Of a stretch of DNA of 64,000 nucleotides, positions 30,054-40,076 are shown piece after piece. The stretch covers positions 1-64,000 of the forward strand of contig MPUH01000210.1 of NCBI GenBank assembly GCA_001970955.1. The letters run 5' to 3'. A program made the translations under genes and the position numbers. The notes below the pieces were generated by a model, which saw only the letters and a list, made by a program, of their open reading frames with translations, did no database searches and was not told where the DNA came from. This DNA comes from Stentor coeruleus. Its lineage: Eukaryota; Ciliophora; Heterotrichea; Heterotrichida; Stentoridae. Every line of letters begins with the position of its first letter. The first letter of the stretch is position 1.

Positions 30054-31961
30054 CTAGTTCAAACTAATAAGTGCTTCTGATGATGAAGGGTAATCTGGAT
30101 CTATTTCCCTTTGTATACTTAAATGATATGCTAATAATTGTAATGGGATGATTGCTAAAAGTCCAGTTAAAGGTCCATTTTCTTCTATAAGGAGGACTTT
30201 ATGAGGAGGATCTTTTGTTGTTATTAGGTTCTTGTTAGGTGTTATAACTATAGTTTTTGCGTTTCTTGCTTGGACTTCGGCTAAAGCCAAATTCATCATT
30301 TCCTTATGTTCGTCATCTAGGATTATTAAAATTATAACCCTTCCATCACCTATAAGAGCAAATGGTCCATGCTTTAATGCTCCACCTGCATATCCTTCTG
30401 CATGAACTCTTGATAATTGTTTTATTAAAGATGCCCCTTCATATGCTATTGATTCACCCATCCCACGACCTAAAACAAACATATGTTCTTCAGTTTTTAA
30501 CTCGTTAGCTAAAGATTTTATGTCTTCTTTATTACGAGCTATTACCGAACCTGCCATCATTGGTAAAGCTAGAAGGGAACTTACAATTTTTTTTCTAAGT
30601 TCACTTTTTTCAGGTTGTTGGAAATGTGAAAGCCATAAGGCTATTTCGATTAAAACAACACATGAACTTATGAAACTTTTTGTACCACCTTCAGCGATTT
30701 CTTGTCCGGCGTTCATGTATACACCATGTCCGGTAAGTTTGGCAAGGCTAGATGAAACGACATTTACTATAGAAACTGTTGGCATGTTTTGGGCTATACA
30801 TCTTTTTGCCGCGTCGATGATTTCCTTTGTTTCTCCAGACTCACTGATTATTATAGCACCAGGGCTATAATATGGTATACTATTAAAAGAATTTGCAGGG
30901 TCAATAGATTGTACAGTATCCATAAGATGCAGACTCTTTAAAATATGACTACCAAATTGACATGCATGATATGAAGACCCACATCCCAATAGCATAATAT
31001 TCCTCACCCCCAAAAATGCTTCTTTCATTTCTTCTAAACCTTTCAGTTTCGCACTATCAGTAGTCAACCTTGCTCCATAAGATATCGATCTAGCTATAGC
31101 TTGAGGTTGTTCCTCAATTTCTTTTATAGTCCAATGAGGATAATCCCCTAAACTAACCAAATTTTGAAGGTCTTTTATCTTAACAGATTCTAATCTTCTT
31201 GCTTTTGGATCTAATGTATACACATAACCATCTTCAAGTTTTAATGTTCGTTTTGATTGTAGCACTTTTTCATCACTACTCACAACTAACTCATTATCAT
31301 TAAGACCAAGATAAAGAGGAGAACCTTTTTGAGCCACTACCATTTGATCTGGATTTTGTTTATCTAGAGCCACTATTCCCCATGTCCCAGCGGTTTTTTC
31401 TAAAGCTAATCGCGCTGCTACTTTTAATGGGTGACCATCTTCAACAAAAATTCCTATGAGGATTGCGAGGAGCTCAGTGTTTGATTGAGTTTTTGGTTTG
31501 ATTCCACGACTTTCAATGAAATTTAAAAGTTCATTGGTGTTGTTGATACTACCATTATGGACAACGAAGATTCTATTGTTATGATCAGTTTGAGGATGAG
31601 CTTTAGATTCACTTGACATACCTCTTCTTGAGATGTGAGTATGGCCAATCCCCGCACAACTCCCTTCATGGATTATGAGACCCTCTTTTCTTAGTCTTTT
31701 GAGAGAATCATCGTTTGGGGAGTTGATGTATTTGGTAATCCTAGCCTCTGTTCCATGAATTGTTGCGACACCAGCCGCGTCGTATTCTTCGTTTTGAATT
31801 TTTTCGAGACCTTCGAGGATCACTTTCATTGCTTTGGGCTCTTGACCTATGTAACCCATTATCCCTAAAGATCGAAGGTAATCGGATTGATCTTGTAAAA
31901 GGACTCCTGTCACACACATAAAAGAGATTGGTTTGATAGCTTGGCGTAGTATATTGAACAT
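30054..31961 (-). CDS. GFAT-family protein (glutamine:fructose-6-phosphate amidotransferase-like), both active sites altered
   Basis: The protein has 635 residues: a 31-residue basic/hydrophobic N-terminal extension (possible organellar presequence), a class-II glutaminase domain (about 33-240) and two SIS domains (about 290-620). The fold motifs are intact (GIMGYIG, VVHNG, SCGSSYHAC, SESGETKE, VHAEGYAGGALKHGP). By eye against E. coli GlmS, key residues differ. The N-terminal nucleophile Cys1 is Leu32. The glutamine-binding Arg73-Trp74 are His109-Ile110, and Asp123 is Asn161. In the isomerase site Lys485 and Glu488 align with Leu and Gln, and Lys603 with Ala630. His504 is kept. GFAT normally makes glucosamine-6-phosphate, and this copy is probably inactive or altered. 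A Met-Cys pair at residues 15-16 might be an alternative start but is 16 codons from the normal position. Confidence 0.88.
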   Translation of the reverse strand: MFNILRQAIKPISFMCVTGVLLQDQSDYLRSLGIMGYIGQEPKAMKVILEGLEKIQNEEYDAAGVATIHGTEARITKYINSPNDDSLKRLRKEGLIIHEGSCAGIGHTHISRRGMSSESKAHPQTDHNNRIFVVHNGSINNTNELLNFIESRGIKPKTQSNTELLAILIGIFVEDGHPLKVAARLALEKTAGTWGIVALDKQNPDQMVVAQKGSPLYLGLNDNELVVSSDEKVLQSKRTLKLEDGYVYTLDPKARRLESVKIKDLQNLVSLGDYPHWTIKEIEEQPQAIARSISYGARLTTDSAKLKGLEEMKEAFLGVRNIMLLGCGSSYHACQFGSHILKSLHLMDTVQSIDPANSFNSIPYYSPGAIIISESGETKEIIDAAKRCIAQNMPTVSIVNVVSSSLAKLTGHGVYMNAGQEIAEGGTKSFISSCVVLIEIALWLSHFQQPEKSELRKKIVSSLLALPMMAGSVIARNKEDIKSLANELKTEEHMFVLGRGMGESIAYEGASLIKQLSRVHAEGYAGGALKHGPFALIGDGRVIILIILDDEHKEMMNLALAEVQARNAKTIVITPNKNLITTKDPPHKVLLIEENGPLTGLLAIIPLQLLAYHLSIQREIDPDYPSSSEALISLN

Positions 31962-32534
31962 TATTTATATGCGAAACTGATATTTTTTATAGATAAAACT
32001 CTTGGAAAATGGAATTTTTCTAGTTTTTTTAAATATCTGGATGGAAATTGATGTGAATTTCTATATGATGTACAATTTGGAGTTGGCCTATGAATTTGGG
32101 ATACACTAAAATTTTTGCATAATGTAGAAAAAATGATTTGACATGTGAAGAAATTGTTGATGAGCCTTGAAAATGTGAATTTTTATAGTTCATATGATAA
32201 GTTTTATTGAATACTATAGTTGGATTGTAGGTGTTTGGCTTTATGTCTGAGTTCATTTTTGCTTATGTATTACTTATGCATAGTTTTCATTACTTAATAT
32301 GTCTAATTTTATCTATATGATAATATTAGCTTTTATCATACAAATTATTACAACTACTAAAACAATCAGTTATTCCCAAATAAAAATTAAAATTCCTCCG
32401 ATAAAAAATATTAGATAAAAAAAATTCAAGATTTTCGTCCNCGATAAAAAATATTAGATAAAAAAAATTCAAGATTTTCGTCCATATTTGTTTTTATAAT
32501 AAACTCATAAATTAATTTTCTCATAATTGGCATC
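31962..32534. other. divergent intergenic region
   Basis: The part next to GFAT (31962-32240) is T/G-rich on the plus strand, as expected for a minus-strand 5' flank. CATATAAATA lies just before the GFAT start. A 75-residue open frame on the minus strand here has no gene-like quality. An N at 32441 sits between two 42-bp copies. Confidence 0.55.
32399..32483. repeat. identical 42-bp direct copies around a single N
   Basis: 32399-32440 and 32442-32483 are the same sequence (CGATAAAAAATATTAG...TTTTCGTCC). This is the same pattern as at the other N positions and is best read as an unmerged contig overlap. Confidence 0.85.
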
Positions 32535-33104
32535 ATGGGTATCTGCTTTTCTAATAACTTCAGAAAAATAAATGATTTCACAGTATTACCTTCTAACAAC
32601 TTTCATGATATCCAAAAAATACTTATAAACTTTATCCACTCCTTCCATTCAATAAAAAGGTCCTGTGTTATAGGATATAATGTATCTATTCAGAAAAACT
32701 TTCGCCAACCAGCAGAAATTCTTTTAAAAAAGCGGAGATATATAAAAAGCTGTTTAAAAGCATTAAGGGACTATATAAAAAAACTAGATTATGCAATTGA
32801 ATTTCATATTTCTGGTAATGAAAAAGCTAATATTATACATGAAATTCAAATTATGATTACAAATTTTGATTTTGGTATTGTTGTAAATGATGTAAGGGAT
32901 ATTATAAATCCAAACACGGACCCTTTGTATCTTAAGAAAGTTGATGAGATAATTGAAAAAAAAGATACAAGTATTAATATGGAGGAAATCCATCATGAGA
33001 TAAATGTGAGAATCTTACAAACTAAGGATCAATTAGATGAAAGATTATGTTTTAGAAGGAAATACAACAGGAGTTGTAATGATTTTTATTCTAAAGCATT
33101 ATAG
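32535..33104 (+). CDS. small putatively N-myristoylated protein, possibly CHMP6/Vps20-like
   Basis: The 189-residue protein starts MGICFS, a fit to N-myristoylation (Gly2) with a cysteine beside it for palmitoylation. The rest is charged and helical. Residues about 58-150 (AEILLKKRRYIKSCLKAL, then a long helix and an EIHHEIN stretch) recall the core of ESCRT-III proteins of the CHMP6/Vps20 type, which also carry an N-myristoyl glycine and an LLLKKKRY tract. It is much diverged and basic throughout, so the family call is weak. A membrane-associated role through its acylated N-terminus is the safer inference. Confidence 0.55.
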   Translation: MGICFSNNFRKINDFTVLPSNNFHDIQKILINFIHSFHSIKRSCVIGYNVSIQKNFRQPAEILLKKRRYIKSCLKALRDYIKKLDYAIEFHISGNEKANIIHEIQIMITNFDFGIVVNDVRDIINPNTDPLYLKKVDEIIEKKDTSINMEEIHHEINVRILQTKDQLDERLCFRRKYNRSCNDFYSKAL

Positions 33105-33357
33105 GTAGTTATATTATTTTCAAGAACTTAAAGTTTTATATGAGTCTATGTTTTTATCTTCTAAATCCACAATTTTTTTCCAATGATTCACAACCTTATA
33201 CTCTTCAAAGTTCATATTTGAAAGAAAATCATCTCCCATAAAAGAAAATTCCAACTTCTCTCCAAACAATTTAAATTTTCATTCCTAAACATATAAAGCG
33301 TTCCATTTATACAAAAAAAAAATTTTATCTATCATCAAGCTTCATATGAAAAAAAAA

Positions 33358-34533
33358 TTACTTACTAATTTGTTGCAAAGCAGACTCTAAAAATTCAAAT
33401 GTTGGCTTTAAAAACCATCTCTGAGGAAGTTTATTTCCTGTAAACCACCCTAAATGCCCTCCAACTCTTGTTGTAGCAAGAACAAGATATGGATTCGACT
33501 TAAATTCTTCAAATGGTATACATTCAGCATTAACAATAGGATCATCTAAAGAATTCAAAGCCAAAACAGGAATTTTCACTTCATGTAAAGCATTTACAGG
33601 ACTTGCTTCTCTGTAATAGCATTCAACATTTTTGAATCCTAGCAATTTTATAGTAATTTCTCTATCAAAATCAACTGTTGATTTAACTTTTTTTACAGCT
33701 TCTAAATCAATTCCTATTTTTTCAAAGGCTTTATGATTATCTTTTGCGTATAACTCAAGTGGTCTTAAAAGGCTTAAAAATCCTCTTAGTATATAAGAAT
33801 CAGGGTATTTCAAATAAGGCCACCAGCTATTAAGTGCTCTTTTACTGATAATATGATCAAAAGGTGTGGATATAACAACCGCAGCTTTTAAAGGACTGGG
33901 TGTTGAATTATAGTTCAAGGAATTTAATAACAAACCTCCACCTGTAGAAGCTCCAATAGCGACAATTGGTGATTCTAGATTTGTTTTATTTATATGATTG
34001 ATTGCATACTGAACATCATCAAAAGATGCAAGACTATGCATTCTAAGACTCTACATAAAAAATACTTTTATTGGAGTACCTCCAATACCTCTACCTTGTA
34101 CTACAGCAACACGAAACCCTTTACTTTTTCCTTCAAGTGCTAAACGTCTAACATATTGAGAGCCACTTGATCCAGTCATACCTGGAACAATAACAAGTAT
34201 AGCTTTATATGAATTTTCTACTTTAGGAGATAACCAGTCTATAGAAATAATTCCAGAATCAGGTAAAAAAACCCGCTCTCTATTATAAGACACATCATCA
34301 CAGTATTTACTTTTACCTTCAATACTACCACTTGTACTACCAAAAAGAAGCTGTAATGGACCAGAAAATAGCCACCAAGTTGGTTTGAATTGACTATTTA
34401 AACTTGGGCATTGCGATAAAATTTTGTTTATCGGGTCAGAATTTTTGGAGTATAAAGTTATGTCACCGTAAATCTGAGGGTATGCTATGTAACCAGCTAA
34501 ACAAGCTAAGGTTAGGTTTTTTAGAGCCTTCAT
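33358..34533 (-). CDS. alpha/beta-hydrolase of the ABHD1/3 (YheT) family, with a 15-nt intron
   Basis: There are two exons, 34533-34066 and 34050-33358, separated by the 15-nt intron 34051-34065. Spliced, they give 386 residues. Residues 1-20 are hydrophobic, likely a membrane anchor as in ABHD1/3. The family tract VPGMTGSSGSQYVRRLALEG is followed by GRGIGG. After the intron comes the nucleophile elbow GASTGG (Ser near 191), then the acid (LALNSLDDPIV) and the catalytic His (RVGGHLGW). All three catalytic residues are present. Family members hydrolyse lipid esters, including phospholipids, at membranes. Without splicing the frame ends in the middle of the fold, two residues before a conserved part, so the intron is required. 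Confidence 0.9.
34051..34065 (-). other. 15-nt spliceosomal intron
   Basis: On the minus strand GTATTTTTTATGTAG lies between ...CCAATAAAA and AGTCTTAGA. It contains the in-frame TAG. Removing it joins two halves of a conserved hydrolase in frame. Confidence 0.9.
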
Positions 34534-34964
34534 TTTTATTTGGGATTTTGTTATGAGTAGTATAATTAAAGGAGAAAATTAAACTGGCTGAGGGAGAAAA
34601 AAGATTTTTATTGGAGGATTTAGGTTTTGGGAAGTTGCTTGTGTGAGGTGGAGAGAAGTTTTTTTATGTGGGTAGGATAGAATATTTGGGTTTTTTTATG
34701 GTTTGGTAAACTATGGCTATTAGGCAAATATGTGTTAGAAAAGCATTGTTTTTATGGGTGTAATGATTATGGACAATAAATTTTATCAAAAAAAAAACCT
34801 CGCAGTAAATAAAAACTATCAATCCCAACACACTAAGCTTAAATTCCAACAAAATCCCTATAAAAACCCCAGCCTCCATCCAAAAACCATTTTAATCTAA
34901 GCAACACCTAAACCCCAAAAAAAAAATCACACAAAGCAGGCAAACTCACATAAACCAACTTTAA
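34534..34964. other. intergenic region between two minus-strand genes
   Basis: The part next to the hydrolase start (34560-34700) is T/G-rich on the plus strand. The part next to the phosphodiesterase end (34790-34960) is A/C-rich. Both agree with the flank polarity seen elsewhere. No gene or repeat was recognised. Confidence 0.55.
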
Positions 34965-37900
34965 TTAAGGTGTTTTAGGATGCATTTCTTTAAGTTTCTG
35001 ATACTTATCAATATTCTCATTCAAGTTCTCAATATACTGATTAATATGTGGATTCATCCAAAGGTTCATACAATCCCACAAAGGTTTAATAACAAACTTA
35101 AGGAATCCAAACTCACTCGCATAATATACCTCAGGCTTATCAAGATTTTTCATAATCTCAGTAGGAGGTAATCCTAAACGTACTTCTTCTTGATATTGCA
35201 TTGTAAACTCATCACAACATTTTTTACTCCATTTCTGATACTGTTCATATTTCTTACAAGGATGTGATAAATCAGCACTATGAATAAGAAGCCCTGCTAA
35301 TCCTTCCAAATCCGAACCTTTTAATGGATTTTCTTCAATATCTTTAAACCTACTATTCATAGTTGTTATCATTTCTACATGTCTAGCCATATCAGTTCCT
35401 AATATACTGACAATAACAAGTTTCCTAAATTGTTTCTTAGCTTCATAAGTGAACTTTGTTAAAAAATTACAATTCTGATGCTGGAGGATTTTAAATGTCA
35501 CAGCTGAATGATGATTTTCTAAAACACTTTTATCATTATAAATCAATGCTAAATGACTTCCTCGATTGATTTCAAAATTATTATTCCTTCCTGGATGTTC
35601 TAAATCATGACAAAACGCAGCAACGAATAAAGCGAAAATCTCAAGTGCTGAAAAAAATGTCCCAGCTTGTGTGCTTGATAATAACATATATGTAGAATGT
35701 AAAACATTAAATCCATGATAAAAGTTGTGGAATGGGTTGTCCCAAACCCCATAATGTTCTTTGACAAGATTTGTAAAAGAGTATAAAGAGTTTGTGTCGA
35801 TTTCCATTTGGTTGATTAAATCGAAATCTTGGAACATGGTTTTGACAAATGAATAATGGTTATCAAGAATAAATGGGTCTAAATCAATATCTCTAAGATC
35901 GCTTAATATGGAAGTTTCTATAGCTTCAACGAGAATCCGACTGTTTTTTCTAGGTTTTTTCTCAACTCGTAAAGTATCGCTAGTTGAAGATGTATCTAAG
36001 CCTATATATTCAGATATAGCTTTACTAGAATACCCTTGGACTGTTGGCATTTGTGACATGATATCAGCAGTATTTAGATTTCCTTGTTTTAATGTTCTAA
36101 TAACATCATCTAGATACTGTTTAGCATCTCCATCACTTATAGTTTTACTTATCACCCCTAGTTTTTGTATACATTTTTGTAATGAAGTCTCTCCGTATAT
36201 TGAGCTTTTCATTGACTGGACCTCAAGTTGCATTTTTTCCAGTTTGTAATTCAGTTCAGCTAATGCAGAAGCATCTTCTAATATTAAAACAACACCTACA
36301 GTCTCAGATTTATTAAAAGTTTGGACAGCAGCGACAGTATAATGGAAATGCATATCTTTAACATGAGTACTTTGTAAGGCTTTACTTAAATTAGGTTGAG
36401 TTCTTGTTCTTTTAAAACTGGCACTGACGATTTTCTGTTGTTTTTTCTGAACTTTTTTACTTGGACTTTGCATTACTGAAGTTATGTCTAAGACAAGTTC
36501 TCTGTTTTCTCTAAGCCAAGATGAATAATGGCTTTTACCAGCTAGTTTTTTTGATATGCCAAACACTGGTTTTATAGACTTGTTTGAATACTCTAAAAGG
36601 CCATCACTATTAAAAACCAAAATATAATTGCCGATTGAATTCAAGATATTGAGTATTCTTGACCTTTCTGTAATATTATGCATAAAAAGACTACAATTTT
36701 GTAAAGCTGAAGATATAATTTCACTAAATATCACTAAAGTCTCTTCATCAGACTCATCAAAAAACCCTTTTTTCTTGTTAATCATCTGTAATGCGGCTAT
36801 AACTTTCCCTTGTGTATCTAAAACCGGCATACAAAGCATTGTAGAAGTTCGATAACCAGTCTTTTTATCCATTGCCGGGTCGAATCTGGGATCGTCATAT
36901 ACATCACGTATATTCTCAGTCTGCCCAGTCTGCGCAACATTACCTATAATCCCTTTACCTATAGGTATTCTAAAATCCCCTGGGATTTCTTTTTCCATTC
37001 CTTGTGATTTTACAACCATTTCTTTACCTTCAATAATAAAAACTGTAGCCCTATCACAATCTAATAATTTTTGTGAAGCTGTGCGAATTGTACTTATAAG
37101 TGAATGATTGTTTAAATTTGCTGCATATTGTTTGATAAATTGACGTAAAGATTCTGGACTTTCTCCTTTTTCATGAGATAAAAAAGAGTTGCTCATTGCT
37201 AAAGAGAATTCGATTATGATTTGCTCATCTTCTTTATTGAAACTACAGTAAAAAGATAGGGTATCATCACGTTTGTTACAAGCTTTGATGAGGAGTTTTG
37301 GCATTTTTTTTTCAACGAAAGGGATTATGATTATATTTTCTTTGCCGAACATTGATTCAAGGGTTAGAGGGCGGCGACTTTCGAGGGATTTTAGGAGGNC
37401 TTTGATGAGGAGTTTTGGCATTTTTTTTTCAACGAAAGGGATTATGATTATATTTTCTTTGCCAAACATTGATTCAAGGGTTAGAGGGCGGCGACTTTCG
37501 AGGGATTTTAGGAGAAGGCTTTCATCTTCGAGATGAGATTTTTTTATGAGTTTGTTTTTTTTGTAGAGGTACTCGACGATTTCTCCACAGTCTTCGTAAG
37601 CTACAGCAGCTTGTTCAGTGTTTATTACTGCACATAATATTTCAAGTCCTGATTTTATGAGTTTTTCAAAGTTCTTTTCTTCATATAGTTTATGCATTAT
37701 ATCTTTTACTAGAGCAATTTTGTTTTGTGTTGAGTTAGCAACAAAAAACACTTGTTTACACCATTGCTGGAGCATTTTATGCCTTCTTCCTACTTGGATT
37801 GCATCTCTGAGATCTCTTATATTTTCATTAGTGTTTGCTAAATAGTCTTTAGGGATTATAGAGACAAATTCAGCTACTGCGATGTCTTCAGGTCCGAAAT

Positions 37901-40076
37901 TTATGCTTGCGTTAGCAAAGGCAATAACTCCAAGTGACCGGTCTTGAATAACTATTGGCACAGCTAAAAATGATTCAACGTTAGAATCACCACCTAAACT
38001 ATCAATAAGCTTATCAAAATGGGTATTCTGAGATGCTCCTGACCTAATACAAATCATTTCCTTCTTCTGCATACACAAATTAATCAGCCCCGAAGGTTTA
38101 GCCAAGTTGCTATTCATAACATCAATAAGATGTTGTTCATGTGGGTCCATAATAAACAATTTCGAAGCTTGGCTAGGTACAAGTTGCCTAATTCTTTTAG
38201 ACAAAATCCCTAAAGCTAATTCTGGTTTAGCTTTCATTTCCTGAAGCATATTTTTGATTTCTCCTAATTTTGTATTGCCTATATAAGGTAATGAGTATAT
38301 ATTATTATCTTTAACAATCTGAGGACTAACTGTAGATTTTAAGAGTTCTGAAACTTCTTCAGGCATAAAGTGTATAGAAGTATGAGATTTTTTAGTATTT
38401 GCCGCTCTAAATCTGATTTCTGGTGAGGTTTGTTGTGTTTGATTAATATTTTCAGGTGGTAAATGGATTTCTTCAGTTCTATAAATCCATAAACATTCTA
38501 ATAATCCAGCTATTTTATAGCTAAGTTTTTCTAAAATCTCTTGTTCTTCTTGGGTAAAAGCATTAGCTGATCTAAACACTGATATAAGTCCAATAACAGG
38601 GTGTAAAGTTAAAGAGCTTAGAATTGGCTGGACTATACCGATTTTATCATAACTAGACAAATCTGAAACTGGAACCTCATCAGGCAAAGTCACCCTAAGC
38701 TGTCTTGTATAAACATACCCAAACAACGTATCTTTAGAAATAGGCTGGGTAAGTACATCACAATTTTCAGACTGTCTCGTCCAAAACACATTCGAAATCT
38801 GATTAGCAAAATATACAGTACACGTATTAACTATCACAACATTTCTAATCGCCCTACGTATTTCAGCAAATATTCTAGGATAATCATAAAGTTCACTACA
38901 ACTTACAGCAAATGAGTTTAATTCTTTATACAAAACCCCTAAAGTTCTATCGCTAGTATTCCTTTCACCCATACTTGAAATTATTTTTTCCTTAGGAATT
39001 CCTGATAAGATTTCAGCAATTTTCTTTGAATAAATCTCATCAACAGGGTTAAAACTACAGTTTTTTCTAAAATATTCAATACAACCCAAAGGTTCATAAT
39101 CTTTATTGTATATAGGACAAGTTAATAAACTTTTCATTTTAATTTGTTTTTCTTGATCCCATAATGGCTCAGTTGATAATTCTCCAACGTTTAGAATTTC
39201 TTTAGAAGACATAAGTGAATATTCTGCGGTTTTAGTTGTTAGAACTTTACTGTCATAAGTATCCATACCAAATGCTATGATAGGTTTAAGAGTATCCCCA
39301 GTATATAGATGGAAGATTACACCTTCACAGTTCATAACTTGGCTTATTTGTTGTACACTGTTTTTAGTGAGTTTTGATTCACTTTGTATAACTCTAATAC
39401 ATTTTTCTAAAGAGTTTCTTCTGTGGATTTCTTTTACACCTAGGCTTAAGAGTTTTGAACTTTCTTCTACTTGCTCCTTTGCATTTTTAAGCTTTTTCTT
39501 CATATCTGCACAGTGGTTGTATATATCGAAATTCCCTATTGCCCATAAACCTAGAGCTTCTATTAGACATAAATCGTTGTCGGTAAAATAAGCTAAAGAG
39601 TTGCTTTCGTCTAATTTATTAAAAAGAAGAAGGACCAAACGGCATTCTGAGTCTTTGATTATTGGGACACAAGCTACTGAAGATGCTTGGACTATTTCTT
39701 TTGTAGGCATTATATATGGGTTGAATTTAGTTTTGAATGAGTTGTAAAAGGATGATGCAGAAGCATTGTTTACAATTTCAGGCTCTTTACCTAAAGCTGT
39801 GAATCCTGGAAGAGAATCTTCGTTTATTGGGACAGTTTTGGTAGTCTGAAGGGTTTTATATAGTAGAAGGTTGGAATCTTCACAGAAAAAAACCTCGATC
39901 CAGCTTGCCCCAGTAAATGTTCGTAAAGATTTACGTAAGAAATCGCTGATTCCTGAATTTGTCAGGTTTTGAGATTGGAATAATTTTTGAGTTTCTTTGA
40001 CTATACGAAGTAAATACTCTCCAGGACCATCAGAAGGTAATCCTTTGCTTGCACTTCTTTTAAGTTCGGCCATCAT
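34965..40076 (-). CDS. multi-GAF, PAS-containing cyclic-nucleotide phosphodiesterase
   Basis: The reading frame gives 1703 residues. About 39 of these come from a duplicated stretch around the N at 37399, so the real protein is probably about 1664. Roughly six GAF-like domains lie at about 35-190, 215-365, 385-540, 615-765, 805-960 and 1010-1165. The last has the NKFDE signature seen in cyclic-nucleotide-binding GAFs (NKKKGFFDESDEE). A PAS-like domain (about 1180-1310) and a coiled linker follow. The C-terminal class-I catalytic domain (about 1400-1690) has HNFYHGFNVLHS, FCHDLEHPGRNN (metal-binding HD) and HSADLSHP. It should hydrolyse cAMP and/or cGMP in the cytosol under control of the GAF array. 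Mammalian GAF-PDEs carry two GAF domains, so this is unusually large. Domain edges are by eye. Confidence 0.88.
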   Translation of the reverse strand: MMAELKRSASKGLPSDGPGEYLLRIVKETQKLFQSQNLTNSGISDFLRKSLRTFTGASWIEVFFCEDSNLLLYKTLQTTKTVPINEDSLPGFTALGKEPEIVNNASASSFYNSFKTKFNPYIMPTKEIVQASSVACVPIIKDSECRLVLLLFNKLDESNSLAYFTDNDLCLIEALGLWAIGNFDIYNHCADMKKKLKNAKEQVEESSKLLSLGVKEIHRRNSLEKCIRVIQSESKLTKNSVQQISQVMNCEGVIFHLYTGDTLKPIIAFGMDTYDSKVLTTKTAEYSLMSSKEILNVGELSTEPLWDQEKQIKMKSLLTCPIYNKDYEPLGCIEYFRKNCSFNPVDEIYSKKIAEILSGIPKEKIISSMGERNTSDRTLGVLYKELNSFAVSCSELYDYPRIFAEIRRAIRNVVIVNTCTVYFANQISNVFWTRQSENCDVLTQPISKDTLFGYVYTRQLRVTLPDEVPVSDLSSYDKIGIVQPILSSLTLHPVIGLISVFRSANAFTQEEQEILEKLSYKIAGLLECLWIYRTEEIHLPPENINQTQQTSPEIRFRAANTKKSHTSIHFMPEEVSELLKSTVSPQIVKDNNIYSLPYIGNTKLGEIKNMLQEMKAKPELALGILSKRIRQLVPSQASKLFIMDPHEQHLIDVMNSNLAKPSGLINLCMQKKEMICIRSGASQNTHFDKLIDSLGGDSNVESFLAVPIVIQDRSLGVIAFANASINFGPEDIAVAEFVSIIPKDYLANTNENIRDLRDAIQVGRRHKMLQQWCKQVFFVANSTQNKIALVKDIMHKLYEEKNFEKLIKSGLEILCAVINTEQAAVAYEDCGEIVEYLYKKNKLIKKSHLEDESLLLKSLESRRPLTLESMFGKENIIIIPFVEKKMPKLLIKXLLKSLESRRPLTLESMFGKENIIIIPFVEKKMPKLLIKACNKRDDTLSFYCSFNKEDEQIIIEFSLAMSNSFLSHEKGESPESLRQFIKQYAANLNNHSLISTIRTASQKLLDCDRATVFIIEGKEMVVKSQGMEKEIPGDFRIPIGKGIIGNVAQTGQTENIRDVYDDPRFDPAMDKKTGYRTSTMLCMPVLDTQGKVIAALQMINKKKGFFDESDEETLVIFSEIISSALQNCSLFMHNITERSRILNILNSIGNYILVFNSDGLLEYSNKSIKPVFGISKKLAGKSHYSSWLRENRELVLDITSVMQSPSKKVQKKQQKIVSASFKRTRTQPNLSKALQSTHVKDMHFHYTVAAVQTFNKSETVGVVLILEDASALAELNYKLEKMQLEVQSMKSSIYGETSLQKCIQKLGVISKTISDGDAKQYLDDVIRTLKQGNLNTADIMSQMPTVQGYSSKAISEYIGLDTSSTSDTLRVEKKPRKNSRILVEAIETSILSDLRDIDLDPFILDNHYSFVKTMFQDFDLINQMEIDTNSLYSFTNLVKEHYGVWDNPFHNFYHGFNVLHSTYMLLSSTQAGTFFSALEIFALFVAAFCHDLEHPGRNNNFEINRGSHLALIYNDKSVLENHHSAVTFKILQHQNCNFLTKFTYEAKKQFRKLVIVSILGTDMARHVEMITTMNSRFKDIEENPLKGSDLEGLAGLLIHSADLSHPCKKYEQYQKWSKKCCDEFTMQYQEEVRLGLPPTEIMKNLDKPEVYYASEFGFLKFVIKPLWDCMNLWMNPHINQYIENLNENIDKYQKLKEMHPKTP
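37283..37515 (-). repeat. ~115-bp direct copies around a single N inside the PDE gene
   Basis: 37283-37398 is repeated at 37400-37515 with one visible difference (GCCGAAC versus GCCAAAC). The total extra length of 117 nt is a multiple of three, so the frame survives and the protein contains the same 38 residues twice. A contig-overlap artefact is much more likely than a real repeat in a GAF domain. Confidence 0.85.

Noticed and set aside
28714-30060. Terminal inverted repeats around the IS1595-type gene
   Set aside because: I compared the flanks by eye (28720-28865 and 30027-30060) and found no convincing inverted match or short target duplication.
31810-31961. An intron that would give GFAT a normal Met-Cys-Gly start
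   Set aside because: Joining the Met-Cys codons to the GIMGYIG codons needs a 48-nt removal ending in TA, not AG. The GT...AG version is 49 nt and breaks the frame.
32029-32256. 75-codon minus-strand open frame upstream of GFAT
   Set aside because: It sits in the skewed 5' flank of GFAT and has no recognisable domain or initiation context.
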